Below are positions 15,211 through 24,812 of a stretch of DNA of 64,000 bases, one piece after another. The notes below the pieces were generated by a model. That model saw only the letters and a list, made by a program, of their open reading frames with translations, did not search any database and had not been told where the DNA came from. The position numbers were made by a program, and so were the translations under genes. Each line of letters begins with the position of its first letter. Position 1 is the first letter of the stretch. The DNA is taken from NCBI RefSeq assembly GCF_000429325.1, contig NZ_AUBQ01000004.1, positions 458,512-522,511 of the forward strand. The letters are read 5' to 3'. The stretch is from Fundidesulfovibrio putealis DSM 16056 (GTDB taxonomy: Bacteria > Desulfobacterota > Desulfovibrionia > Desulfovibrionales > Desulfovibrionaceae).

Positions 15211-17166
15211 CTAATACGCCAACTTCCCGAGACTCTTGAGGATCAGCGTGCAGCCCATGGCGAACATGCCGGTGAGGCCCATGCCGCAGGAGAAACCCGC
15301 CAGGAGCACCGGCGCGTATTGGCGCCACATGGCCCCGTACTTCTTGTGGAAATAGTAGCGCCCCAGAAGCGCGCCTATGACCTCCAGGATAAGGCCGTGC
15401 GGAATGTGCTGCCCGAGGCCACGCACCACGCCATACACCAGGAGCACCGGAAGTCCCAGGGCGTTCAGCCCCGCGTAGGTGACGAGCCCGAGCCCCAGCC
15501 CCGCTCCCATATAGCTGCCGTTGAGCGCCTGGAAGAACAGCGAGTTGCCCTCCAGGGTGGAGGTCTGCATGAGCAGGTTGTTCAGGGCCTGGAGATGCCA
15601 GAGTTCCTGCGCGTAGGGGTAGGCCGCCGAGGGGATGGGGGCCAGCTGCCAGATGAACTGGGAGAACAGGAGGCTCGCGATCATGACCACGGGGAAGACC
15701 ACGATCTCGGCCTTTATTATGCCGCGCAGGCTGGTGCCGGTCAGCTCGATCTCCCGAAAGTCCACGGTGGCCTTGCCGTAGTTGTGGATGGGGATGGGCG
15801 CGTACCATATCTCGATGCCGTGGTAGCCGAAGAATTTAGCGCCTGCGATGAAGCTGGCTTCCCGCACAAGCGGCAGGCTGACGAACTGCCCCGCTATGCC
15901 CTCCATGCGCGCGGTGATGTAGGAAATCACCGGCGTGTAGATGAAGCCGTAGAGCACGAAGAAGATCCAGGGGAAGTCCGGCACCAGCCACCGGCACAGC
16001 AGCACGTAGGCCAGGGTGGAGACCAGATAGATGGCGATGGACACCCAGAAGTTGATGTCGCCGCGCCCTGGATGGCTCTTGAAAACGTCGCGGTAGTTCA
16101 CCCCGCCAGGGCCTTTGCGGAAGCTCCTGACCACATGCCAGATGCCGATGACGCCGATGGCCAGCCCCAGGCCCAGGCCGAAGCTCAGATAAAAGTCGAA
16201 GTTGTTGGCGAACACCGTATCAACGGTCCCCATGCCCTTGTGCCAGCGGTGCAGGATGCCGTGCTCGAAAAGGATGGGGTTGGCGATGAAGGTGATGAGC
16301 TGGCCGATCAGGCCGCCGATCACCGCCCAGAACGGCAACACCATGCCCGTGAACACCAGGCCCAGGTCCAGCTGAAGGCCTGTGGCGACGGCGGGCATCA
16401 CGTCCTCGGTGTGGCGCGTCAGGTCGATCCAGGGAATGGGGATCAGACGCACCGACTCCGTGAAAATGAGCCCGGATAGAACCGGGAAGAGCACGTAGAT
16501 GCAGCCAAAAAGGATGCCGATGACCCCGCCGATGGAGAAGACGCGCCACTTCCAGCCGGTCTTGCGCTCCTCGGAGGTCTCGGCCAGGGCCATGGTGCCA
16601 AGCGCGCCCACGGGGGCCATGGGGAAGGGCAGCTTCTCCACGTCCGAGGTGATGCGGTACAGCGCGTAGCCCAGGCCGAAGTGGTCCACCCGCTGGACGA
16701 TCTGCGAACCGATCAGCAGAAGTATCGGCACCAGCCAGTCACGGTGCAGGAAGGACCGGGCCGTCAGCGATTCCGAACCGATGCCCGGAGCCACCCAGGA
16801 GGGAATGTACTCGGTGAGGCCGAGCATCTTGGCCGCGTCAGACTGCACGAGGTACTGGTTCCAGAGAAGCCCGGAGAACGGCGAATGCATGGCCGCGCCT
16901 GCCATGTAGTACAGCAGGAAGACCTCCTGCTGCTTCATGTCCGTGAAGGCCCGCTTGGCCACCTCGGCAAACAGGATGATGGTCACCCAGCGCGCTGCCG
17001 GGCCGATGCCCGCGCCGATCACCAGGTTCAGGTACATGGAGCCGGGCATCATCAGGAAGCCGATGAAGATGGCCCCTGCCACGGTCTTCCAGTCAAACCC
17101 CTCTTCGAAGTGCTCGGGGGTCTCCAGAAGGTCCCGGTATTCTTTCAGCTCTTTATCGTCATACAT
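15211..17166 (-). CDS. Large polytopic membrane protein, OPT-transporter-like, unknown substrate
   Basis: A 651-residue protein with more than ten hydrophobic segments spread along its length (for example 'WVTIILFAEVAKRAF', 'LVPILLLIGSQIV', 'IGGVIGILFGCIYVLFPVLSGLIF', 'FWVSIAIYLVSTLAYVLL'). The overall pattern resembles the oligopeptide-transporter (OPT) superfamily, and I recall homologues labelled 'peptide transporter' beside DUF6785 proteins. It has a cytoplasmic acidic N-terminus and no signal peptide. It is last in the envelope operon, 45 bases after the DUF6785-like gene. The pairing of two similar-sized polytopic proteins suggests a heterodimer. What it moves is unknown. Confidence 0.65.
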   Translation of the reverse strand: MYDDKELKEYRDLLETPEHFEEGFDWKTVAGAIFIGFLMMPGSMYLNLVIGAGIGPAARWVTIILFAEVAKRAFTDMKQQEVFLLYYMAGAAMHSPFSGLLWNQYLVQSDAAKMLGLTEYIPSWVAPGIGSESLTARSFLHRDWLVPILLLIGSQIVQRVDHFGLGYALYRITSDVEKLPFPMAPVGALGTMALAETSEERKTGWKWRVFSIGGVIGILFGCIYVLFPVLSGLIFTESVRLIPIPWIDLTRHTEDVMPAVATGLQLDLGLVFTGMVLPFWAVIGGLIGQLITFIANPILFEHGILHRWHKGMGTVDTVFANNFDFYLSFGLGLGLAIGVIGIWHVVRSFRKGPGGVNYRDVFKSHPGRGDINFWVSIAIYLVSTLAYVLLCRWLVPDFPWIFFVLYGFIYTPVISYITARMEGIAGQFVSLPLVREASFIAGAKFFGYHGIEIWYAPIPIHNYGKATVDFREIELTGTSLRGIIKAEIVVFPVVMIASLLFSQFIWQLAPIPSAAYPYAQELWHLQALNNLLMQTSTLEGNSLFFQALNGSYMGAGLGLGLVTYAGLNALGLPVLLVYGVVRGLGQHIPHGLILEVIGALLGRYYFHKKYGAMWRQYAPVLLAGFSCGMGLTGMFAMGCTLILKSLGKLAY

Positions 17167-17211
17167 GGCGTTGCCCTGCCCTGGCGGCTACGGATGGATC
17201 GAAATGGGACG

Positions 17212-19191
17212 TCATGACGGCAACACCTGATAGCTCTGGCCCAGCCACAGCCCGACCACGGCGAACACGCCGCCCATCAGGAAATCTCCCAGGATGAGCC
17301 CGATGAAGAGCATGCGCACCTTGCGGAACAGTTCGATGCCCCCGTAGCGCAACGTGACCTGATTGCAGACCCAGCCGATGAAGAAGCTGAACCACAGGAT
17401 GCGCATGGCGGAGCTGTACATGGTGAGGTAGCCCACCGGGTGCAGCGGCCACCAGTAGAAGCGCTGGAAACACAGCAGCAGGCCCATCATGACCACCGCG
17501 CCAGTAGAGGCGAAGATGATGATCCAGCTGTTGGGGCCGGAAGGCGCGTCCAGCAGGCGCTGGGCGTCCTCGTAGACGCGCAGAACCGTGGAGATCTCCC
17601 ACTCGGCCTGAAGATCGCGCACGCCAACTTTGTGGCACAGGGCCAGCATGGCCACGAAGGAGACCACCACGCCGATGCCGAGGGCAAGGCACATGCCGAT
17701 GAAATACAGGCGCTTTCGCGTGATCGGCTCGCCGACCTTGGCGGCGTGCACCAGCGAGGGCATGAGTGACTCGCGAAGATCCAGGAACTGCACCTTCTGC
17801 ATCACCGCGCCCATCACCAGCCCGGCGCTGGTGAAGAATCCTGAACCGAAGAGGGCCAGCAGTCCGTCGGTGGGCGCGGCTGTCAGGGTGAAGTAGGCGA
17901 TGCCGCCCTGGCAGATCACCCGGCTGGCCACCAGCGTCACCACGAAGAATGCGGCCAGCAGGAGCACGGAGACCAAAAGCGGCATGCCGAAATGCACGCA
18001 CCAGGCAGTGAGCCCGGCTCCACCCAGCACCAGCCCCCAGAAGGCCAGGCGGGAGGAGAACCACTCCGATTCGTTGGCAGGCACGGACTTGGTGCTGAAG
18101 GCGTTTTTGACCACCTCCAGCAGGTGATGTCGCGCAAGCCACACGATAAACAGGAAGAACACGCCGTAGGCCCCGATCATCTGGGTTTCCTCGGCCATGG
18201 TCAGGGTCGGACCGAAGGTGACTCCCAGGGCCGACTGCGGCACCTGGTAGCCCACCACGGACAGGAACCCGGTCAGCAGGCCGCCCAGGATGAAGAAGGC
18301 CCAGAAGCTGAGCGATATCTGGCGCGAGGCCAGGAACGCGAAGCCGATGTAGGCCGGGATGAGGTAGATCTTGAGTTTGGTGAAGCCGGAGAACAGGCCG
18401 GTCTTGGCAAAATACGGCCCGGCCAGCAGCACCGTGGGAATCTGCGGGATGGTCGGAATGTAGGTGGCCAGGCCGTTGACCGTGTGCAGGGTCAGGGGAA
18501 TCAGGAGCCCCACCAGCAGGAACCGGTCTGCGAAGAAGCCCCCCACCCTGCCCTCCTGGAAGGACTCCTCCATCATGTAGGGCAGGCGCAGAAGCGGAAA
18601 GTTCATGCGCTCGTTGACCACCCACTGCCTGCTGAAGAGGTTCACCAAACAGATGAGTACCAAAAAGCACAGCAGGATGAAGATGCCCCAGGCGGCCATG
18701 GGCGCGGCCCAGGCACTCCAGGGGATTGCGCCTAAAATCTGCTGCCAGGACAGGGCGCGCCCGCCCGGCAGGCCGTTGTACAGGAGCTCCACTGCGGCGG
18801 GGTCGGAGACGGTCCAGGCCTTGGGCAGAAGCGGGACCAGGGTCTCGGACCAGCGGTTGCCCGCCGTGGCGAAGTGGTCCACGGCGGTGATGTTCAGGAG
18901 GAACGTGCGCATGAGCCCGGTGTAGGCAATGCCGGACACCACCACGGACAGCATCCAGGTGGTGAGCAGCTCCGTGCCGGTGAGGATGGGCCGGGCCTTG
19001 AAGACGCGCGCCGTGAGCGCCACCAGCACGGTCAGGCACACCAGGAGGATGAACGGAGCCAGGGGAAAATGGCCGCCGCCCAGCGGCGTGGCCGCCAGAT
19101 ACATGTTGTTGTAGGGCGTGGCCAGACACAGGAGCGTGCCTGCCAGAAGGCCTAGGAGGATCGCCCGGGGGCGGATGGAGCTTTTGTGCAT
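17212..19191 (-). CDS. Large polytopic membrane protein, DUF6785/DUF6784-like
   Basis: The 659-residue protein starts with a membrane helix ('ILLGLLAGTLLCLATPYNNMY') followed by segments that match my recollection of DUF6785: 'GGGHFPLAPFILLV', 'TGTELLTTWMLSVVVSGIAYTGLM', 'RQWVVNERMNFPLLRLPYMM'. The C-terminal third (from about residue 540) resembles DUF6784. Both are domains of unknown function in OPT-like multi-span proteins. It sits 36 bases after the giant FtsX-fusion gene and 45 bases before the OPT-like gene. An origin by ancient duplication of the two neighbours is possible but I cannot show it. The role is unknown. Confidence 0.65.
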   Translation of the reverse strand: MHKSSIRPRAILLGLLAGTLLCLATPYNNMYLAATPLGGGHFPLAPFILLVCLTVLVALTARVFKARPILTGTELLTTWMLSVVVSGIAYTGLMRTFLLNITAVDHFATAGNRWSETLVPLLPKAWTVSDPAAVELLYNGLPGGRALSWQQILGAIPWSAWAAPMAAWGIFILLCFLVLICLVNLFSRQWVVNERMNFPLLRLPYMMEESFQEGRVGGFFADRFLLVGLLIPLTLHTVNGLATYIPTIPQIPTVLLAGPYFAKTGLFSGFTKLKIYLIPAYIGFAFLASRQISLSFWAFFILGGLLTGFLSVVGYQVPQSALGVTFGPTLTMAEETQMIGAYGVFFLFIVWLARHHLLEVVKNAFSTKSVPANESEWFSSRLAFWGLVLGGAGLTAWCVHFGMPLLVSVLLLAAFFVVTLVASRVICQGGIAYFTLTAAPTDGLLALFGSGFFTSAGLVMGAVMQKVQFLDLRESLMPSLVHAAKVGEPITRKRLYFIGMCLALGIGVVVSFVAMLALCHKVGVRDLQAEWEISTVLRVYEDAQRLLDAPSGPNSWIIIFASTGAVVMMGLLLCFQRFYWWPLHPVGYLTMYSSAMRILWFSFFIGWVCNQVTLRYGGIELFRKVRMLFIGLILGDFLMGGVFAVVGLWLGQSYQVLPS

Positions 19192-19227
19192 GCCGGTTTT
19201 GCGCCGTGTGTTCTCGTCGTGTTCCCG

Positions 19228-22200
19228 TTACGTGTTTTCCGCCCCGCCGTCTTGTTCAGGAAACGGCGCGGGCGCAGGGGCGTCGGGGTTCTTGGTGCTT
19301 ACGTCCACGCTGGACTCGTAGGAGGTGCGCCTCTCCTCGTCCAGGGAGCGCCACACCAGCATCTGCTTGCGCAGATCGTCCAGGAACCCCTTGTTCAGGC
19401 GCTTCCACATGCCCGCCTCGCCCGCTTCCCGAGTGAGCGTGACCACGATCTCCAGATAGCCCGGATGCCACATGGCGGGCGAGAAGGATATGGTCACCTG
19501 CTGGTTGATGCCGAAATCGAACGGGGCCAGCCAGACGCGGGCCATGATGCGCAGGCAGGACTCCAGCGAGCAGAACTCGCCGTGCAGCTCGCCCGGATGC
19601 GGATCGGCTCCGGGGGATTTCCAGGGACAGACGAAGTCCTGGCGGACCTCCGCCGTGGAGAACAGCCCGTGGGACACGTCCTGATGGGCTTTGTAATATT
19701 CCAGCAGGAAGCCGCCCGCGCAGTCCTGCTCGCGGATGTGCATGAGGAAGGGCAGCGTGGCCGTGATGGTGTTGCCCACAGGCTCGGGCAGCGCCCAGGA
19801 GCGGTTCACGTCCGGGATGGCGATGTTGGCCGCCACCCGCGAGGGATAGATCACCGAGAGCAACACCACCATGATGACCAGCCCCATGGCCGCCACGCCC
19901 GCCAGCGAGCTGTAGTTGGCGGTCATTCCCTTCCAGATGGCCGTGCCGGAGAGGAGCCCGGCGGCGACCTGGGCCAGGAGGTAGCCGAGCACCGCCGAAA
20001 GCACCGCGAAGGCCAGGGCCTCGGCGATGAACAGGAAGGACACGTGCGTGGGGGCCAGCCCTACGGCGGTGTACACGCCGATCTCGCGCTTGCGCTCGTA
20101 CACCGCGCCGATCATGGTGGAGAGTACGATGAGCATGGCGATGGCCAGCGGAACAACGATGTTGGGGACTCCCGCGTAGTTGATGGTGTCCGAGGAATGG
20201 AACACGAAGGTCCCGTTCGGCAATCCGGCGAAGATGGTCAGGCCGAAGCGGTCGGCCAGCCTGCCCGCAAGGTCCTTGGCGCCGTCGGCGGCCACGGCCA
20301 CGCTTTTGAGCTGTCCGCCAAGACTCATCACCGTCTCGTAGGGCAGGATGAGCACCTGGTCGCCGTGCACGTGCTGGTAGCGGCCCTGGTAGGAGACCAC
20401 GTCCTCGCCGGTGTCGATGGCTTCCTTCTCGGTCTCGCTGACCTCCACCGCCGTCTCGCTGGGGAAGATCACGGGGGTCAGGGGTTCGCCGTCCAGGTCG
20501 GTCAGGTTTTCCAGCTCCTTGCCGGAGAACACGCCCGCCACTTCATATTCCTCGCCCCACAGCAGCACCTTGGAGCCCGGCTTCGCGCCGATGCGCTGGG
20601 CCAGGGACTCCGGCAGGATGGCCGCGCGGCGTTCGCCTTCGCGGAACCAGCGCCCTCCGGTGAGGATGCGGTCCATCTGGGTGACCGGGGCCTCGGCATA
20701 GGACAGGCCCAGTACGCCCTGGACAGTCTCGTGTTTGTCGCCTGCGCGCACCTGGGTGACAAAGGGGCTTATGCGGTCGCGCGATTCGATGACTGCCCTG
20801 GGGGCCGCCTTGCCCTGCCCGGCCTGGTCGGAGAGGACGTTCTCGGCCTCCACGGGGATGGACTTCCAGCCCAGGTTCTTGAGCATCACGCCCTGGTAGG
20901 TGCTCTGCTCCGAGTAGCGCACCGCGTGGTCCACGCGGGCGCTGCGCACCGAGGTGAAGCTCATGATGGTGAAGGTGAGGATCACCAGCGTGGCAACGGT
21001 GAGGCTGGTGCGGATCTTTCTGCGCCGCAGGTTGGTGACGCCGATGGCGAACGACGCGGCAAAGGCTTTCAGCTTGCCTATCTCAGAGGCCTTCACGTGC
21101 TTGGCGCGGCGTTGCAGCTCCTCCATCTCCTGCTCGAAACGCATGATGATGATGAAGGACACCACAACGGCCATGCCGATGATGAAGAAGGCCAGGATGA
21201 CCACCATGGGGCTGTAGGTCAGCTTGAAGGCCGGGTGCACGTTGTAGATGATGGCTATGACCGTGCTCAGGATGCCCAGGAAGCCCAAAAGGCGCTTGTG
21301 GATGTCCGCGAAGGCGAAGATCAGGCGCTCCATGCAGTAGGCGAAGGGGATGAACAGCGCGATGTAGAACAAGACCCCCATCAGGACGTCCTTCTGGGTC
21401 TTTTCCACGTCGTTATAGACCCTGGACGCGAAGGCCCAGGAAGCGCGCGCCAGGGACATGGCCTCGTCGTAGCGCTTCTCGGCCTTGAGGGCATAGGCCT
21501 GGGTCAGGAGGTCCCGCCCGGTGTTTCGCATCTCGCGGATGCGCTCGTTGAAGATGCCGTGATTCTCCAGGTTGGTGATGCGCGGGTCCAGAAGGTCCCA
21601 CATGTCCTCGGAGGCGTGCAGTTCCGTCCAGGGCAGGAGCGGCCAGTCGTCCACGGAGTAGCCGGTGCCGTCGGGCCGCTCCTTGGTGGAATCCAGGAGG
21701 ATCATCTTGCGGGCCAGCACCGTGTCCGACAGGATGAGCTTGTAGCTGATCCCCGGTTCCAGGAACACGCTGAACAGGGTTGAGCTCAAGGTATCCAGGC
21801 GCGAGAACCAGTAGCGCATGGGTTCGGCCTCGCGCCTGCCGTCCAGGATCTCCACCTTGGTGAAATAGCGGAAGGTGCGCGGGTCGAAGGTGGAGAATAT
21901 GGTGCTCTGGCGGCTGGCGAACATCACCAGGTCCGTCTCACTGACCAGCCGACGCAGGCGCACCCGGTAGGCGTCCTTGCCGGTCTGCTTCTTGTCCACT
22001 GCCCAGACGGCCTCTCCGGTTTCGGGAGACAGCTTGAAGCCTTCGATAACGGCCTTGTCCAGCACGTGCTTGCCGTCTGCAAGGCCTGACACCCGGAAGG
22101 AGCCGTCCGAACCGGCCATGGCCATGAAGCGGGTCTCTCCCTGATAGACGAGCATCACCGTACCGGGCGCGGCCCGGTCCGGGAAGAGCTCGCCCTGGCG

Positions 22201-24069
22201 GATGAACTTGGCCCGGCCGTTCAGGGTGGCGAAGCCGTTTCTAGGCAGGCTTTCGGGCAGGCCGAACGGGTCGTTGGCCAGCGACGACGCCAGACCGCAG
22301 ACCAGCGCGGACTGGCGGGCCAGATTCTCGCGGTCCACCCTGGCAGGCACGTCGTCCGGGGTTCCCCAGAGGAAGCGCCCGTCGTTGACCGTGGCCAGGG
22401 TCAGGCCCAGAAGCCCGGAGATTGCGCCTACCTCGCCGCCCAGTTGCGGGTTGTCCACGAAGTAGCTGCGCCAGGGACGGGCGCGGTCGGCGCGCAGGCC
22501 GTTGACGAACCGGACGTCGTCTTTGGGATAGCCCAGCTTCCGTGATGCTTCGGTCAGGAAGCCCGAAATACCCGAATAGGCCTGGACGCGGTTGATCTCT
22601 GGCTTCAGGGCGTAGAGCCAGCCGTCGTTCATGGCCCCCACGCCGTCGCCGTGGCTGGAAAGATGCAGCGAGACTGCGGCCATGATCTCGGCGTCGCCCG
22701 TGAGCTGGCGCAGTTCACGCGTGGACTCCACGGAAGCCAGCTGGCGCTTGGCGTCGGCCTCGATGTCCTGGTAGCGGTCACGCACCTGGGGCAGAAGCTC
22801 GCGCACCAGGGCAGCCTCGCCATCGCTCAAGCCGTTGAAGCCGCCGCGCCAGCTGAGGGCGCGCAACAGGCCGCGCCTCGCAGTGAGTCTGGAGAGTTCC
22901 TGTGGGGACGCGCCCGACCCGGCCAGACGAAGGCGCATGAGCTGCGTGCTCACGCGGTCCACCTCGTCCTTCAGGGCAGTCTCCAGCGCTGGGACCAGGG
23001 CCGGATCTTCCAAGGGGACGTCCGGCCTGTTTAGAAGGGCCAGGACGCTGCCCGCGTCCTTCACCTTGTTGGCCATTTCGCCGCGCATGGTGCGCAGCTC
23101 CTTGCCCTTGATGCGGAATGCCGCAAGGAAATCGCGCCATCCGGCCAGGGCCTGGGCGTGACCCGCCGTGGCGGCAAGCAGCACGGAGCGCTTGGGGCGC
23201 TCGGCCTTGAACCTGCGGGCCATGTCCATGAGCGCGGTCAGCGAGGAGGCCTCGTCCGCGCCGGGGGAGCGCCCGGCCACGAAGGCCTGGCTGTCGTAGA
23301 AGGCCTCGAACAGCAGGAGCTGCTTAGAAAGCTGGGGGTCGCTGCCCTCGATGTACAGGTAGACGTTCTCGGCCAGCAGGGGCTTCCAGGCAGCCTGGGA
23401 ATCGACCATCACCTGTTTGCCCAGGGCGGGCGTCAGCTCGCGCCGGGCGGTGTCCGCGTCTACCCAGAAGCGCGGGAAGAGCACCGGAGTGAGTTCGATC
23501 TTGTCCTGGTAGACGCCTTTAGCCGCCGGTTCGCTGCCCGAGGGGCGGTCCACGTAGATGACGGCCCGCGCGCCGAGCAGGGCCGCGTTCATCCAGTTCT
23601 TGCCGGAGTCCAGGTTCATGAGAACCACAGCCCCGGCCACGTCCTTGCCGTTGAAATCGGCCAGCTCCCCGGCCCCGGCCTCGATCAGCTGGCCGCCCAG
23701 GGCCTTGGCCGCCGCCGGGGTGAGCGCATTTAAGTCGGTGGGATGGATGGGCACGTCCCTGCCGTCCACGCTCAGGACCGAGCGCCCGTACATCTTGGCT
23801 GGCATCTGGAAGGACTGACGGCCCACCGTGCCCAGTTCCAGGCTCTCAAACCATGCGTGGATGAGCCCTGCGGCTTTCGCCGCGCCGGGCGAGCCCGTGG
23901 AGCGGTCCCCCAGCGCGGAGAGCATGGAGAGAGGGTCCTGCCCGAAAGCCGCCACCTGAGCCGGGTCGGCCTTGGGCACGGCCTGAGCGTCCCCCTTCTT
24001 GGCGAAGCAGGGCGCGGCGCAGACGGCCAGGAGCATCATTGCCCACAGCACGGCGGCAAGGCGCTTCAT
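19228..24069 (-). CDS. Giant envelope protein: degenerate M28-peptidase-like domain fused to FtsX permease
   Basis: The 1613 residues begin with a signal peptide (1-23). Residues about 40-310 follow the M28 aminopeptidase plan: N-terminal helix ('DPLSMLSALGDRSTGSPGAAKAAG'), a PA-like insert ('NGKDVAGAVVLMNLDSG', about 140-175), then the catalytic frame. The zinc-binding His of 'HYDS' is Phe257 ('AFYDSQ'), the bridging Asp is kept ('PGADEASS', 269-276), and the Glu-Glu pair is replaced ('TAGHAQALAG', 301-310). A long central periplasmic region follows, then membrane helices from about 893 to 970 and an FtsX/MacB-type permease (about 1010-1400) with 'VYERKREIGVYTAVGLAPTHV' as coupling helix. 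A soluble C-terminal domain of about 200 residues ends it. The start abuts the ATPase stop. I infer an inactive, ligand-binding periplasmic domain on an ABC permease. Confidence 0.8.
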   Translation of the reverse strand: MKRLAAVLWAMMLLAVCAAPCFAKKGDAQAVPKADPAQVAAFGQDPLSMLSALGDRSTGSPGAAKAAGLIHAWFESLELGTVGRQSFQMPAKMYGRSVLSVDGRDVPIHPTDLNALTPAAAKALGGQLIEAGAGELADFNGKDVAGAVVLMNLDSGKNWMNAALLGARAVIYVDRPSGSEPAAKGVYQDKIELTPVLFPRFWVDADTARRELTPALGKQVMVDSQAAWKPLLAENVYLYIEGSDPQLSKQLLLFEAFYDSQAFVAGRSPGADEASSLTALMDMARRFKAERPKRSVLLAATAGHAQALAGWRDFLAAFRIKGKELRTMRGEMANKVKDAGSVLALLNRPDVPLEDPALVPALETALKDEVDRVSTQLMRLRLAGSGASPQELSRLTARRGLLRALSWRGGFNGLSDGEAALVRELLPQVRDRYQDIEADAKRQLASVESTRELRQLTGDAEIMAAVSLHLSSHGDGVGAMNDGWLYALKPEINRVQAYSGISGFLTEASRKLGYPKDDVRFVNGLRADRARPWRSYFVDNPQLGGEVGAISGLLGLTLATVNDGRFLWGTPDDVPARVDRENLARQSALVCGLASSLANDPFGLPESLPRNGFATLNGRAKFIRQGELFPDRAAPGTVMLVYQGETRFMAMAGSDGSFRVSGLADGKHVLDKAVIEGFKLSPETGEAVWAVDKKQTGKDAYRVRLRRLVSETDLVMFASRQSTIFSTFDPRTFRYFTKVEILDGRREAEPMRYWFSRLDTLSSTLFSVFLEPGISYKLILSDTVLARKMILLDSTKERPDGTGYSVDDWPLLPWTELHASEDMWDLLDPRITNLENHGIFNERIREMRNTGRDLLTQAYALKAEKRYDEAMSLARASWAFASRVYNDVEKTQKDVLMGVLFYIALFIPFAYCMERLIFAFADIHKRLLGFLGILSTVIAIIYNVHPAFKLTYSPMVVILAFFIIGMAVVVSFIIIMRFEQEMEELQRRAKHVKASEIGKLKAFAASFAIGVTNLRRRKIRTSLTVATLVILTFTIMSFTSVRSARVDHAVRYSEQSTYQGVMLKNLGWKSIPVEAENVLSDQAGQGKAAPRAVIESRDRISPFVTQVRAGDKHETVQGVLGLSYAEAPVTQMDRILTGGRWFREGERRAAILPESLAQRIGAKPGSKVLLWGEEYEVAGVFSGKELENLTDLDGEPLTPVIFPSETAVEVSETEKEAIDTGEDVVSYQGRYQHVHGDQVLILPYETVMSLGGQLKSVAVAADGAKDLAGRLADRFGLTIFAGLPNGTFVFHSSDTINYAGVPNIVVPLAIAMLIVLSTMIGAVYERKREIGVYTAVGLAPTHVSFLFIAEALAFAVLSAVLGYLLAQVAAGLLSGTAIWKGMTANYSSLAGVAAMGLVIMVVLLSVIYPSRVAANIAIPDVNRSWALPEPVGNTITATLPFLMHIREQDCAGGFLLEYYKAHQDVSHGLFSTAEVRQDFVCPWKSPGADPHPGELHGEFCSLESCLRIMARVWLAPFDFGINQQVTISFSPAMWHPGYLEIVVTLTREAGEAGMWKRLNKGFLDDLRKQMLVWRSLDEERRTSYESSVDVSTKNPDAPAPAPFPEQDGGAENT

Positions 24070-24810
24070 CTAGTATTCCTTGGCCCCGATGCCGCCCAGG
24101 GTGATCTTCAGCTGGTCGCGCTCCTCGATCTTGTCGATGCGCCCGTCGCGGATCCAGACCACGCGGTCGGAGACGTTCAGCATTTTGTAGTCGTGGGTGG
24201 CGGAGATGATGGTCACGCCCCGGTCGCGGCTCAGGCTTTTGAGCAGGGCGATGATCTCCTCGCCGGTGGTCAGGTCCAGGTTGCCGGTAGGTTCGTCCGC
24301 CAGCACGATGGCCGGGGTGTTGGCCAGGGAGCGGGCGATGGCCACGCGTTGCTGCTGGCCGCCGGAGAGTTCCATGGGCTTGTGGGCGTGGCGCTCGCGA
24401 AGCCCCACCAAGCCAAGAAGCTCCAGGCCTTTCTTGGCGGCGTCCTCTTCGGGGACGCCCGCGAAAGTCATGGGCAGGGTGACGTTCTCCAGGGCGGTCA
24501 TCACCTGGATGAGATTGAAGGTCTGGAAGATGTAGCCGATCTTGCGGTTTCGAAGCCAGGCCAGCTCATAGGCGTCGAGCTGGGCGATGTCCACCTCGTC
24601 GATGAACACCTTGCCGGTGGTGGGCTTGTCCAGGCCGCCGATCATGTTGAACAGCGTGGACTTGCCGGAGCCCGATGGCCCCATGATGGACAGGTATTCA
24701 CCGGAACGGATGGCCAGATCCACGCCCTTCAGGGCCTGCACGGTGAGCTTGCCAAGCTCGAAGGACTTGGTGACCCCCGAGACGCGAACGATGTTATGCT
24801 TGTCCGACAT
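24070..24810 (-). CDS. ABC transporter ATPase, LolD/MacB type
   Basis: The 246-residue cytoplasmic ATPase shows Walker A 'GPSGSGKS' (44-51), Q-loop 'YIFQTFNLI' (about 93-101), signature 'LSGGQQQR' (148-155), Walker B 'VLADEPTGNLD' (169-179) and H-loop 'SATHD'. The 'ELSGGQQQRVAIARSLANTPAIVLADEPTGNLD' stretch is characteristic of ATPases that power FtsX-type permeases (LolCDE, MacB, FtsE). Such systems use ATP for mechanical work on periplasmic proteins or lipids rather than simple pumping. It lies 2 bases after the short permease and ends one base before the giant permease, so the three form a complete ABC unit. Confidence 0.93.
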   Translation of the reverse strand: MSDKHNIVRVSGVTKSFELGKLTVQALKGVDLAIRSGEYLSIMGPSGSGKSTLFNMIGGLDKPTTGKVFIDEVDIAQLDAYELAWLRNRKIGYIFQTFNLIQVMTALENVTLPMTFAGVPEEDAAKKGLELLGLVGLRERHAHKPMELSGGQQQRVAIARSLANTPAIVLADEPTGNLDLTTGEEIIALLKSLSRDRGVTIISATHDYKMLNVSDRVVWIRDGRIDKIEERDQLKITLGGIGAKEY

Positions 24811-24812
24811 GC

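Noticed and set aside
19186..21783. 865-codon open frame on the plus strand opposite the giant FtsX fusion
   Set aside because: It is the mirror of a high-GC gene: composition is rich in His, Gly and Arg with no domain, and the minus-strand product has clear FtsX motifs.
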